A stretch of DNA of 64,000 bases. Origin: an uncultured Roseburia sp. (GTDB taxonomy: Bacteria > Bacillota > Clostridia > Lachnospirales > Lachnospiraceae). Position numbers and translations under genes: made by a program. The stretch spans positions 36,177 to 100,176 of the forward strand of contig CAJTOI010000011.1 of NCBI GenBank assembly GCA_910577925.1, in the 5' to 3' direction. Shown here piece by piece: positions 1 to 8,877 of the stretch (positions are counted from its first letter, which is position 1; each line of letters opens with the position of its first letter). The notes under the pieces are model-generated. The model was given only the letters and a program-made list of their open reading frames with translations. It had not been told where the DNA came from and ran no database searches.

Positions 1-2
1 TA

Positions 3-464
3 AGAAGAGCCGCAGAGGGCGATATCGAAGGGCTTCATAAGCTGCTTGAACAGGTGAATCTGATTCATCACAGAGGAAGACCGGATCTCTTCCGCTGCGG
101 AACCTGTAAATATACCGATGAGGAGCTGCGTGAGCTTATTGCGGATGATGACCGGCCCATACTGGCGGCGGTCGAGGGAGACCGCGTGGAGGGCTACGCA
201 TTCTGTATTTATCAGCGGCACCCCGATGACAATATCCTTACGGATATCAAAACGCTCTATATAGACGATCTCTGCGTCGACGAACACCTGCGGGGACGCC
301 ATATCGGAAAACAGCTGTATGAAGCGGTGTTGCAGCTGGCCCGCGAGACCGGCTGCTACAATGTGACGTTAAATGTCTGGTGCCTCAATGAAGGTGCGAT
401 GCGCTTTTATGAGCAGTGCGGTATGAAGCCGCTGAAAATCGCCATGGAGCAGATCATTGAATGA
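3..464 (+). CDS. GNAT family N-acetyltransferase (5' end cut by window edge)
   Basis: The reading frame is open from the first bases of the window and reads RRAAEGDIEGLHKLLEQVN before the first possible internal start (GTG at 54), so the true start lies upstream. The protein has the GNAT fold order: an N-terminal helix, a central beta region (residues like VEGYAFCIYQ), the acetyl-CoA loop in LRGRHIGKQLYEAV, and a C-terminal NVWCLNEGAMRFYEQCGM segment that is typical of this family. It should transfer an acetyl group from acetyl-CoA to an amine; the substrate cannot be told. It converges with the phosphoesterase gene on the other strand, with about 40 bases between the two stops. Confidence 0.85.
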   Translation, partial: RRAAEGDIEGLHKLLEQVNLIHHRGRPDLFRCGTCKYTDEELRELIADDDRPILAAVEGDRVEGYAFCIYQRHPDDNILTDIKTLYIDDLCVDEHLRGRHIGKQLYEAVLQLARETGCYNVTLNVWCLNEGAMRFYEQCGMKPLKIAMEQIIE

Positions 465-503
465 TGTGTCCGCGGGGGATTCACGCATTCCCGTCCGGAG
501 CCG

Positions 504-1364
504 TCACAGCTCATGAAGCGGGAGCGGCCCGGCGAGTACGGCCCGCGAGACGAACAGAATGCGTTCGGGCGTCGTATCCTCAAACCATTTCACGAGAGAG
601 ATCGCGCCGTTTTCAATCTCAATGCAGGTGATACAGCGGGGATGGACACAGCTCCCCGTATTAAAATAGCGTGTTTTGGGGCTGCCAAGCATCGGGCGGT
701 GCGTGTGGCCGGTAATCAGATAGCAGTTATTTTTGACGGCCCAGTCAGACAGACGCCGTTCGCTTTTTTCGCGGTGCTGGTAGTTTTTTGCCGCGCTTGT
801 AGGGTCTAAAAAGCCAATGTGTTCCATGGGTTTCCAGATATAGCGGACCAGAAAGCGGGCGAATTTCCACAGGGTTGAGTTCAGCAGATCCGCCTGATGT
901 CCGTGGGTCAGATACAGTTCAAGACAGAGGGGGATTTTTCTGCGGGTTTTCGGATCATATTCCGGGAACCCGCATATTTTAAGGATCAGCCCCGCGTGGC
1001 GGGGGAAATCCACAGAGCCCTTGAGCGCATGGTCATGATTGCCATAGAGCATATAGAGCCGGTCTTCCCGGGCAAACAGCGACAGAAGCCAGAAAACATT
1101 GCTGTGAATTTCCCGGATGGCGGCGAGACTGCGGTTTTCCCACAGTTCATCCCCGTCGCCGAGCTCAATATAAATAAAGTGGCTGTCGTAATAGTGCCGC
1201 AGCGCAGCAAAATATAAATGTTGATTTTTCAGAAAATTATCGTTGGAATTGCCGACGCCGCGGTGACAGTCGCTGAAGAGCACCAGTTTTGAGTGGGGAT
1301 ACAGCGGGAGCACGGGGGCGTCGCGGAAGCTCTTATCCAGTCTTTTTTCACAGCCTGTTTTCAT
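504..1364 (-). CDS. Calcineurin-like metallophosphoesterase
   Basis: A 286-residue protein with all the metal-binding motifs of calcineurin-like phosphoesterases in order: FSDCHRG (D-x-H), GDGDE (GD), GNHDH (GNHD), LTHGHQ and ITGHTH. These bind two divalent metals that activate water for phosphoester cleavage. There is no signal peptide, so it should act in the cytoplasm. The start ATG has an AAGGAG six bases upstream. It lies just downstream of the DUF4474 gene on the same strand, about 10 bases away, and the two are probably co-transcribed. The true substrate is unknown; the family includes nucleotide, lipid and nucleic acid phosphoesterases. Confidence 0.85.
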   Translation of the reverse strand: MKTGCEKRLDKSFRDAPVLPLYPHSKLVLFSDCHRGVGNSNDNFLKNQHLYFAALRHYYDSHFIYIELGDGDELWENRSLAAIREIHSNVFWLLSLFAREDRLYMLYGNHDHALKGSVDFPRHAGLILKICGFPEYDPKTRRKIPLCLELYLTHGHQADLLNSTLWKFARFLVRYIWKPMEHIGFLDPTSAAKNYQHREKSERRLSDWAVKNNCYLITGHTHRPMLGSPKTRYFNTGSCVHPRCITCIEIENGAISLVKWFEDTTPERILFVSRAVLAGPLPLHEL

Positions 1365-1374
1365 GGGAAGCTCC

Positions 1375-2301
1375 TTATTTTCTATATTTTCTTCTTCGCC
1401 GGTATTTGCGGCAGCTTTTTTTATGGCATTTTCTGCGCTTTTTATCCCGGAAGATGCGCCGGAATATCGGCGGCAGATAGAAATACAGGAAAAGAAGGCG
1501 GTCTATGGCACATTGGAACGGTTTTGTCACCCAAAGAAACAGGCGGCATAAAATCCGGTTCCGCCACTGCGCAAGGCGGCAGAAGAATCTGTGCAGGCCG
1601 GTAAATTCGCAGGAGGGGCAGCCGCAGAAGAGGATTCTGACCTGCAGATCATGCACACGGTATGCGGCAGCACCCTGGGCTTCAAGTGCGTTTGTAAAGG
1701 CGGAAAGCATTTCCGCACAGGGAAACGTGATGGCGATTTCCACCGACAGATCTCCGGGGTTGGTGTAGGCGCCCATGTGAAAGGCGGTCAGCCACCAGTG
1801 TTTTCGCGCGCGGAGATGGGAAATCTCATGGCCCTGCCGGTAAAGGCGGATGGACATCGGCAGCATTTCGGAGTCGTCCACACTTTCAAACAGCGCCGTT
1901 TTGCGCAGAATGGAGGGAACAAGCTCATCTGCCTTGTAGAGGCCGACTTCGCAGCCGAGGTTGATGCCGTACTGTCCCTTCCAGAATTCAATCAGCCAGG
2001 TGCGTCCGCCGTAATCGAAATAGACGGGCAGACTGTCAAAGACCATATTAAAGTGCGGGGCGTAGCGGTCAAACAGCGCCGTGTAGCCGAAGGCGCGCTG
2101 CGGGGCGCAGGTTACGGTGGAAAAAATGTCCTGCGACGGTTCGTAGCAGTAGCCGAACGGGGTGATAACGGGATATATCGTATCGCATTTTTCTTCACAG
2201 GTCATGCCGCATATAAGCTTGCAGACTTTTTTTCTGCGGCATCGGAAGAAAATGAAGAGTATAAGAACAAGGATGAGAAGACATCCGACAAACAGATACA
2301 T
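1375..2301 (-). CDS. Membrane-anchored DUF4474 domain protein
   Basis: About 308 residues. The first 20 or so residues are strongly hydrophobic (YLFVGCLLILVLILFIFF), followed by a basic stretch, so the protein is probably anchored by its N terminus. The middle contains segments such as FDSLPVYFDYGGRTWLIEFWKG and YGINLGCEVGLY that I recognise as DUF4474, a Lachnospiraceae-enriched family of unknown function. The C terminus is rich in Cys, Arg and Lys. I chose the second ATG because GGAG lies six bases before it; an ATG four codons upstream is also possible. No function can be assigned. Confidence 0.7.
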   Translation of the reverse strand: MYLFVGCLLILVLILFIFFRCRRKKVCKLICGMTCEEKCDTIYPVITPFGYCYEPSQDIFSTVTCAPQRAFGYTALFDRYAPHFNMVFDSLPVYFDYGGRTWLIEFWKGQYGINLGCEVGLYKADELVPSILRKTALFESVDDSEMLPMSIRLYRQGHEISHLRARKHWWLTAFHMGAYTNPGDLSVEIAITFPCAEMLSAFTNALEAQGAAAYRVHDLQVRILFCGCPSCEFTGLHRFFCRLAQWRNRILCRLFLWVTKPFQCAIDRLLFLYFYLPPIFRRIFRDKKRRKCHKKSCRKYRRRRKYRK

Positions 2302-2374
2302 AACAATCTCCATAAGGTTTTTCTATATTTTATGCGGGACGAAAAGGATGGCAACCGGATAAGGAGAATACAAA

Positions 2375-2941
2375 ATGTCCAACACGACAAAAAAGGCGCT
2401 GGAGGTCTCACTGAAACGACTGATGCTCCAGAAGCCGTTTGAAAAAATTACGATCAATGATCTGACAAAGGACTGCGGAATCAGCCGAATGACATTCTAC
2501 AATCATTTCAGGGATATCTATGACCTGGTGGAATGGAGCTGTGAGGAGGACGGAAAGCAGGCGCTTCGGGAAAATAAGACTTACGACACCTGGCAGGAGG
2601 GACTTCTTTTGATTTTTGAGGCCGTGCTCGCGAATAAGCCGTTTATCTTAAGCGTATACCGTTCCGTCAGCAGGGAGCAGATTGAGACCTATCTGTTTGG
2701 ACTCACCTGCGGACTCATTGAACATGTGGTGGAGGAGAAATCCGTGGGAAGAGATGTGACGCCCGAGGAAAAGCGTTTTATCGCGGAGATATACAAATAC
2801 AGCTTTGTGGGAATCATGTTAGACTGGGTGAAACAGGGGATGAAGGAACGCCCCGAAGTGCTTGTGGACAAGCTCGGCACGGCGCTGTGCGGCAGCGTGG
2901 AGAACTCGGTCGGTAATTTTGAGAGGCAGAAGCGTGAATAG
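2375..2941 (+). CDS. TetR/AcrR family transcriptional regulator
   Basis: A 188-residue protein with an N-terminal TetR helix-turn-helix (ITINDLTKDCGISRMTFYNHF, about residues 25-45) and a C-terminal all-helical ligand domain resembling the DhaS-like TetR group (SFVGIMLDWVKQGM). It sits directly upstream of oleate hydratase on the same strand with a hairpin between them. TetR regulators are commonly found beside oleate hydratase genes, so control of that gene in response to unsaturated fatty acids is a fair inference. The upstream DUF4474 gene is divergent. Confidence 0.85.
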   Translation: MSNTTKKALEVSLKRLMLQKPFEKITINDLTKDCGISRMTFYNHFRDIYDLVEWSCEEDGKQALRENKTYDTWQEGLLLIFEAVLANKPFILSVYRSVSREQIETYLFGLTCGLIEHVVEEKSVGRDVTPEEKRFIAEIYKYSFVGIMLDWVKQGMKERPEVLVDKLGTALCGSVENSVGNFERQKRE

Positions 2942-2955
2942 GCGGAAAACTTTAC

Positions 2956-2998
2956 AAAAATGCCGGAATGTCTAATTTTTAGTCATTCCGGCATTTTT
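2956..2998 (+). terminator. Rho-independent terminator after the tetR gene
   Basis: A perfect 15-bp inverted repeat (AAAAATGCCGGAATG and its complement) with a 13-base loop ends in a run of T. It lies 15 bases after the TetR stop and immediately before the oleate hydratase promoter. Confidence 0.8.
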
Positions 2999-3003
2999 GT
3001 AAA

Positions 3004-3032
3004 TTGCGTACCCGAAAAAACCGGCGTATATT
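3004..3032 (+). promoter_or_regulatory. Probable promoter of oleate hydratase
   Basis: TTGCGT at 3004-3009 and TATATT at 3027-3032 are separated by exactly 17 bases, just downstream of the terminator and about 85 bases before the start codon. Confidence 0.5.
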
Positions 3033-3115
3033 AAGTGCAAGTTCAGAAAACAAAGACAAAAAACCGGGTCGGATATGGCGGCGTGGGGCAGAATTGGGAA
3101 AGGAAGGTATCTTTT

Positions 3116-5104
3116 ATGGAAAAGAGACAGATAGCAAAAGGAATCGCAGCGCTGGCTGCAGGTGCGGCAGGCGCAGGCGTTGCGGTGGCAGCGGCAAAGG
3201 GCGTAAAGAATCAGAACGTAAAGAAAAAAGAGGCAGCGGCGCGGATTGAGCAGGCGCAGAGCGAATACCGGAATACGGAGCGCGGAAAATATGAGAAAAA
3301 CAGCAAAGGCATCTATTATACCAACGGAAACTATGAGGCGTTTGCCCGCCCGAGGAAACCGGAGGGCGTGGACGAAAAGCACGCGTATCTGGTGGGGAGC
3401 GGTCTCGCATCTCTCGCGGCGGCATGCTTTCTGGTGCGCGACGGACAGATGCCGGGAGAGAATATCCATATCTTGGAGGCAATGGATATCGCCGGCGGCG
3501 CCTGTGACGGAATCTACGATGCGACCAGAGGCTACGTGATGCGCGGCGGCCGTGAGATGGAAAACCATTTCGAGTGCCTGTGGGATCTGTTTCGCAGTAT
3601 TCCGTCCATTGAAACGCCCGGAGTTTCGGTGCTTGACGAGTACTACTGGCTGAACAAGGAGGACCCGAACTATTCTCTGTGCCGTGCGACCGAAAACAGA
3701 GGCGAGGATGCGCATATGGACGGCAAGTTCGGACTCAGCCAGAAAGGCTGCATGGAAATCATGAAGCTCTTTATGACAAAGGACGAAGACCTGTACGACA
3801 AGACCATTGAGGATTTCTTTGACGAGGAAGTGTTCGAGTCGAAGTTCTGGCTGTACTGGAGAACCATGTTTGCGTTTGAAAACTGGCACAGCGCTTTGGA
3901 GATGAAGCTTTATTTCCAGAGATTTATCCACCATATCTCCGGCCTGCCGGATTTCAGCGCGCTGAAATTCACGAAATACAACCAGTATGAGTCGCTGATT
4001 CTTCCGATGCAGAAATACCTGGAGGAAGCAGGGGTGGATTTTCGGTTCGGCACTGAGGTGACAAATGTGATCTTTGAAATCAAAGACGGCAAAAAGGTTG
4101 CCAAAGTCATCGAGTGCAGAGTCAACGGCAAGGAGCAGGGCATTTCGCTGACCGAGAATGATCTGGTATTTGTCACAAACGGAAGCTGCACGGAAGGGAC
4201 GATTTATGGAGATCAGAACCACGCGCCGAACGGTGACGCGGAAATTCGTACCAGCGGATGCTGGAGTCTCTGGAAAAATATCGCAAAGCAGGATGCGGCA
4301 TTCGGACATCCCGAGAAGTTCTGCTCGGATATCGCGCGCACAAACTGGGAGTCCGCGACGGTGACGACCTCGAACGATAAGATTATCTCCTACATCGAGA
4401 AAATCTGTAAGAGAGATCCGCGGAGCGGCCGTGTTGTGACCGGCGGTATCGTCAGCGCAAAGGATTCGAGTTGGCTTTTGAGCTGGACGATTAACCGTCA
4501 GGGACAGTTTAAGGAGCAGGATAAGAAAGATGTCTGTGTCTGGGTATACGGTCTGTTTACGGATGTGCCGGGCGATTATATCAAAAAGCCGATGAAGGAG
4601 TGCACCGGAAAAGAAATCACTGCAGAGTGGTTATACCATATGGGTGTGCCGGTGGATGAGATTGACGAGCTGGCGGAAAACGAGGCGGTCTGCGTGCCGA
4701 CGATGATGCCGTATATCACCGCATTCTTTATGCCGCGCACAAAGGGCGACAGACCGGATGTGATTCCGGACGGATGTGTGAACTGTGCATTCCTCGGACA
4801 GTTTACGGAGACGCCCAGAGACACCGTTTTCACGACGGAGTATTCGGTGAGAACCGCAATGGAGGCTGTTTACGGTCTGCTCGGCGTGGACAGAGGCGTG
4901 CCCGAGGTCTGGGGCAGCGTCTACGACGTGAGAGAGCTCTTAGACAGCAGTGTGAAACTGATGGACGGCAAATCACCGCTTGAAATCGAGCTTCCGGGCC
5001 CGTTAAATGCGCTGAAAAAGCCGCTGATAAAAGCAGTGCGCGGAACAATCGTGGAAAAAGTGTTAAGAGATCATGACGTGCTGAAGGATTATATGCTGGA
5101 ATAG
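3116..5104 (+). CDS. ohyA: Oleate hydratase (myosin-cross-reactive antigen family)
   Basis: A 662-residue FAD-dependent enzyme that adds water to the cis-9 double bond of oleic or linoleic acid to give 10-hydroxy fatty acids (EC 4.2.1.53). The FAD-binding motif GSGLASLAAA is at about residues 94-103, followed by LEAMDIAGGACDG and the family blocks RGGREMENHFECLWDL and MMPYITAFFMPR. The N terminus carries an unusual Ala/Gly-rich hydrophobic stretch (about residues 6-30), which may bind membrane. The ATG at 3116 follows GGAAAGGAAGG; the frame stays open 27 codons upstream but without a ribosome site. The role is usually detoxification of host or dietary unsaturated fatty acids. It is followed by a terminator, so it is monocistronic. 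Confidence 0.93.
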   Translation: MEKRQIAKGIAALAAGAAGAGVAVAAAKGVKNQNVKKKEAAARIEQAQSEYRNTERGKYEKNSKGIYYTNGNYEAFARPRKPEGVDEKHAYLVGSGLASLAAACFLVRDGQMPGENIHILEAMDIAGGACDGIYDATRGYVMRGGREMENHFECLWDLFRSIPSIETPGVSVLDEYYWLNKEDPNYSLCRATENRGEDAHMDGKFGLSQKGCMEIMKLFMTKDEDLYDKTIEDFFDEEVFESKFWLYWRTMFAFENWHSALEMKLYFQRFIHHISGLPDFSALKFTKYNQYESLILPMQKYLEEAGVDFRFGTEVTNVIFEIKDGKKVAKVIECRVNGKEQGISLTENDLVFVTNGSCTEGTIYGDQNHAPNGDAEIRTSGCWSLWKNIAKQDAAFGHPEKFCSDIARTNWESATVTTSNDKIISYIEKICKRDPRSGRVVTGGIVSAKDSSWLLSWTINRQGQFKEQDKKDVCVWVYGLFTDVPGDYIKKPMKECTGKEITAEWLYHMGVPVDEIDELAENEAVCVPTMMPYITAFFMPRTKGDRPDVIPDGCVNCAFLGQFTETPRDTVFTTEYSVRTAMEAVYGLLGVDRGVPEVWGSVYDVRELLDSSVKLMDGKSPLEIELPGPLNALKKPLIKAVRGTIVEKVLRDHDVLKDYMLE

Positions 5105-5117
5105 ATATTGTAATAAA

Positions 5118-5154
5118 GCCTCGGGCAGTCCGAATGGGATTACCCGGGGCTTTT
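5118..5154 (+). terminator. Terminator after oleate hydratase
   Basis: GCCTCGGG pairs with CCCGGGGC around an inner short stem, followed by TTTT. It lies 13 bases after the stop codon. Confidence 0.7.
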
Positions 5155-5174
5155 GTGATTTGAATTGTCTGAAA

Positions 5175-6464
5175 TCAGTGTCCGCAGAAACTGCCGAGCA
5201 GCGCAAGGCTTGGTTTGGGGCTGCGCTTCTGGGTCGTGCGGTCAACCGCAATCAGGCCGAAGGTCATAGAATAGCCCTTCTGCCACTCGAAATTGTCCAG
5301 AAGGCTCCAGTACAGATAGCCGCGTACCGGAATGCCGTCGGCGATACAGTCATTTACGCCGGATAAGGCGGTTTTGATAAATTCCTCCCGTCTGGTGTCG
5401 TCTGCGGTGGCAATTCCGTTTTCCGTTACGAGCAGCGTGCCCTTAAAGTCCTGCGCGACTTTTCGGATGACATTTGCAAGCGCCTGCGGGTAAAATTCGT
5501 AGTCCATCTGCGTCAGCTCTGCGTCAGCCGGAGCCGGAAGCGAACCGGAGGCGTCGAAGCGGGTGCGGGTATAATTCTGCACGCCGAGGAAATCGTCGTC
5601 CTCAATAGCCGGCAGATAGTGTGTAAATTCGTCGTCCCATTCCTTTGCCGCGGCTTCTTCGCCGCCCGGGAGCGCCTGGATGTCGTGCAGGCTTAAAGTC
5701 AGTCCCACCTGTACCTGCGGCGCAACCTCGCGGATGACGGCGCGGGCCGCTTTGTGCGCTTCCATCACAAGTTCGTCGCCGTGCGGCGTACGCGGGCTTG
5801 TAAAGCACTCCGCCTTCGGCACGCCGAAAATCTGCATGCGCTCCTCTGCCGCGGCCTTCTGATTCGCCATCATTTTTTCAAGGTTCAGTCCCATCTGGAC
5901 GGTACTCTCCGACACATTTCCCTGCTGGACCTGCATCGCCCGCATCTGCTGCTCATAGCGCTTTGCGATCGCCGCGACCTGCACGCCCATATTTGCCTCA
6001 TTGATGGTGCAGACATAGCGGAGTTCGCCGCCGAGCCGCTCCATCACATAGCGGGTATAGCGCGCAAAACGGGCGGGCGTATCGTCCGATTCCCAGCCGC
6101 CCTTTGCGATCAGCCATTTCGGGCTTGTAAAATGCAAAAGCGTGACAATCGGTTCGATGCCGTTCTCCTTACAGGTGCGGATGACAGAGCGGTAGTGCTC
6201 GATCTGTGCATCGTCAAATTTCCCCTCCTCGGGCTCGATCCGTGCCCATTCAATCGAAAAGCGGTACGCGTTTAATCCGGCCGCCGCCATCAGGCGGCTA
6301 TCTTCTGCGTAGCGGTTGTAGTGGTCGACAGCGTCACCGCTCGGCTCTAAGAAATCGGTATGTACCATATGTTCCTGCGCCCAGTAGTCGCTGTGAATAT
6401 TGTTTCCCTCCACCTGATGCGCCGCGGTAGCGGCGCCGAGAAAGAAATTTTTGTCAAAAATCAT
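5175..6464 (-). CDS. Glycoside hydrolase family 1 (beta-glucosidase type)
   Basis: A 429-residue GH1 enzyme with the N-terminal signature FFLGAATAAHQVEG, the acid/base glutamate E156 in TINEAN and the nucleophile E348 in VTENG. It should hydrolyse beta-linked glucosides or galactosides in the cytoplasm; no signal peptide is seen. The final aglycone-site block (YWSLLDNFEWQKGY) is present, so the gene is complete. There is no phosphate-binding signature I can point to, so 6-phospho-beta-glucosidase activity is neither shown nor excluded. The start follows AAGGAGG. It diverges from the GH2 gene, suggesting shared control of a beta-glycoside use locus. Confidence 0.9.
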   Translation of the reverse strand: MIFDKNFFLGAATAAHQVEGNNIHSDYWAQEHMVHTDFLEPSGDAVDHYNRYAEDSRLMAAAGLNAYRFSIEWARIEPEEGKFDDAQIEHYRSVIRTCKENGIEPIVTLLHFTSPKWLIAKGGWESDDTPARFARYTRYVMERLGGELRYVCTINEANMGVQVAAIAKRYEQQMRAMQVQQGNVSESTVQMGLNLEKMMANQKAAAEERMQIFGVPKAECFTSPRTPHGDELVMEAHKAARAVIREVAPQVQVGLTLSLHDIQALPGGEEAAAKEWDDEFTHYLPAIEDDDFLGVQNYTRTRFDASGSLPAPADAELTQMDYEFYPQALANVIRKVAQDFKGTLLVTENGIATADDTRREEFIKTALSGVNDCIADGIPVRGYLYWSLLDNFEWQKGYSMTFGLIAVDRTTQKRSPKPSLALLGSFCGH

Positions 6465-6664
6465 GAGAGATACCTCCTTGCCCTGTGTTCATACGCGTAT
6501 TATTGCATAAAACAAAAGCGGTGGTGTTCAAAAATTAGAGAAAAAGAATCATAATTACGGAAGATAAAATTAAAACATGAATTAGGATACATAAACACGA
6601 TTTTTTGTATCGTGTATGGACAGGAAGCTTGTGTATAATCGCAGTAACAGGAGGAACATATTTT

Positions 6665-8851
6665 ATGAGCGAGACAAAGAGAACAATTTTTTCTTTAAAC
6701 GAAGGATGGAAGTTTTATCAGAACGGTGTGTGCAGTGAAGTACGCCTGCCGCACACATGGAACGCCGTGGACGGACAGGACGGCGGCAACGATTATTACC
6801 GCGGGACCTGCCGGTATGTGCGGACGCTCAAAAAGCCTGCGGCCGCGGACGGGGCGCGCATTTTTCTGGAGATCAAGGGCGCGGCGATGTCCGCAGAGGT
6901 GCGGCTGAACGGGGATCTTCTCGCGGCTCATCAGGGCGGCTACAGCACGTTCCGCGTGGATCTGACGGAGCACCTTCGGGAGGAAAATGAACTTGAAATT
7001 TCCGTGGATAATAGCGACAACGACACGGTCTACCCGCAGAAAGCGGACTTTACCTTCTATGGGGGGCTGTACCGGGATGTGAATCTGATTGTGGTGCCGG
7101 AAGTACATTTTGACCTGTCGTACTGCGGCGCGCCGGGAATTAAGGTGACGCCGATTGTCGATTTGGAGAAAAAGTCCGCAGCGGTCACGGTAGAGACCTG
7201 GCAGCAGGGAGAGGGAGACGTGACGATTGCCGTGGACGGACGCAGCAGGACCGTGACGCCGGAGAACGGACACGCCGCCGCGGAGTTTACAATTGAGAAC
7301 GTGCATCTGTGGGACGGCGTTGACGACCCGTATCTGTATACCGCGACGGCGTCTCTGGAGAGCGGGGACGAAATTTCGACCCGCTTTGGCTGCCGCTCTT
7401 ACGTGATTGACGCACAGAAAGGGTTCCTTTTGAACGGGCGCAGTTATCCGCTGCGCGGAGTCAGCCGTCATCAGGACTGCAAGGGTGTGGGAAATGCGCT
7501 GACACTCGAACATCACAGGCGCGATATGGAGATCATCAGAGAAATCGGTGCGAATACACTGCGGCTTGCCCACTACCAGCATGCGGACGAGTTTTACGAT
7601 CTGTGCGACGAGAACGGTATGATCGTATGGGCCGAGATCCCGTATATTACGATGCACATGAAAAACGGGCGCGAAAATACGCTTTCGCAGATGGAAGAGC
7701 TGATCGCGCAGTGCTACAACCACCCCTCGATTGCGGTGTGGGGGCTCAGCAATGAGATCACGGCGGCCAGCGCCGTAAATGAGGATCTGCTGGAAAACCA
7801 CCGGCTCTTAAACGAGCTGTGCCACCAGATGGATCCGACGCGTCCGACAACAATGGCAAATGTGTTTATGCTCGAAACCGACAGCCCGATTTTAGATATC
7901 CCGGATGTCAACAGCTATAATCTGTATTTCGGATGGTATCTGGGTGAGCTGGAGCAGAATGACGAGTTTTTTGACGAATACCACAGCAAGTACCCGAACC
8001 GGCCGATCGGTTTTTCCGAGTACGGAGCGGATGCAAATCCGCAGTTCCAGAACAGCGCGCCGGAAAAGGGCGATTACACGGAATCGTACCAGGCGCTCTA
8101 CCATGAGCATATTCTTGCGATGATTGAGAAACGCCCGTGGATGTGGGCGACCCATGTCTGGAATCTGTTTGATTTCGCGGCGGACGGGCGCGACGAGGGC
8201 GGCAAGCACGGGGAGAACCAGAAGGGGCTTGTCACGATTGACCGACAGACGCGGAAAGACGCGTTTTATCTCTATAAGGCAGCGTGGAATCCCGCGCCGA
8301 TGGTGCATATCTGCGGCAGACGCTATGTGGACCGCGCCGAGGACGTGACGGAGATTAAAGTGTATTCGAATGCGGACGGAGTGTCCTTGTCTGTGGACGG
8401 TAAGGCGTTTGAGACGCAGCGGGGACGCCGGGTATTCCGGTTCCGTGTGCCGATTGCCGGCGAGCACACGATTGAGGCAAAGGCGGCGGGGCTTTCCGAC
8501 GCGATTACCGTGCGCAGAGTGCAGGAGGAGAATCCGTCGTATGCGTTTGTGAAGAAGCAGGATGTCGTCAACTGGTTTGATCAGGACGGACTTGACCCGG
8601 ACTGCTATTCGGTTTCCGACACGATGGCGGATCTGCGTTCCAACCCGCAGGCGGGCGCGGTCGTGGAAGAGCTGATGGCCAAAGCGTCGGCGTCGAGAGG
8701 CGATGTCGCGGAGGCGGTCAAGGATAATCCGGGCTTACAGCGGATGATGGGGCGCATGACGCTTATTTCCCTTCTGAAGCAGGCGGGCAACATCGACGAG
8801 GAGAGTATCAGACAGCTCAACCGTATTTTACAGGGAATCAAAAAGAGCTGA
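6665..8851 (+). CDS. Glycoside hydrolase family 2 (beta-galactosidase/beta-glucuronidase-like)
   Basis: A 728-residue GH2 enzyme. It begins with the sugar-binding jelly-roll domain (LNEGWKFYQNG, VRLPHTWN), then an Ig-like domain, then the TIM barrel with acid/base E364 in WGLSNE and nucleophile E452 in GFSEYGAD. A DUF4982-like beta domain follows (about 580-635) and then roughly 95 residues of a helical tail (NPGLQRMMGRMTLISLL) that I do not recognise. No signal peptide is seen, so it acts inside the cell. The ATG at 6665 follows AGGAGG; a longer open frame upstream has no ribosome site. The exact substrate (galactoside or glucuronide) is not clear. Confidence 0.88.
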   Translation: MSETKRTIFSLNEGWKFYQNGVCSEVRLPHTWNAVDGQDGGNDYYRGTCRYVRTLKKPAAADGARIFLEIKGAAMSAEVRLNGDLLAAHQGGYSTFRVDLTEHLREENELEISVDNSDNDTVYPQKADFTFYGGLYRDVNLIVVPEVHFDLSYCGAPGIKVTPIVDLEKKSAAVTVETWQQGEGDVTIAVDGRSRTVTPENGHAAAEFTIENVHLWDGVDDPYLYTATASLESGDEISTRFGCRSYVIDAQKGFLLNGRSYPLRGVSRHQDCKGVGNALTLEHHRRDMEIIREIGANTLRLAHYQHADEFYDLCDENGMIVWAEIPYITMHMKNGRENTLSQMEELIAQCYNHPSIAVWGLSNEITAASAVNEDLLENHRLLNELCHQMDPTRPTTMANVFMLETDSPILDIPDVNSYNLYFGWYLGELEQNDEFFDEYHSKYPNRPIGFSEYGADANPQFQNSAPEKGDYTESYQALYHEHILAMIEKRPWMWATHVWNLFDFAADGRDEGGKHGENQKGLVTIDRQTRKDAFYLYKAAWNPAPMVHICGRRYVDRAEDVTEIKVYSNADGVSLSVDGKAFETQRGRRVFRFRVPIAGEHTIEAKAAGLSDAITVRRVQEENPSYAFVKKQDVVNWFDQDGLDPDCYSVSDTMADLRSNPQAGAVVEELMAKASASRGDVAEAVKDNPGLQRMMGRMTLISLLKQAGNIDEESIRQLNRILQGIKKS

Positions 8852-8877
8852 GTGAGCGGGCGGAAGGAGTGAGGAGT

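Noticed and set aside
2972..4309. Long open frame (445 codons) on the minus strand within oleate hydratase
   Set aside because: It lies wholly opposite a well-supported gene, has no ribosome site and reads as compositional shadow (Arg, His, Leu rich) with no family motifs.
6695..7801. Open frame of 368 codons antisense to the GH2 gene
   Set aside because: Shadow of GC-rich coding sequence; no recognisable motif and no promoter.
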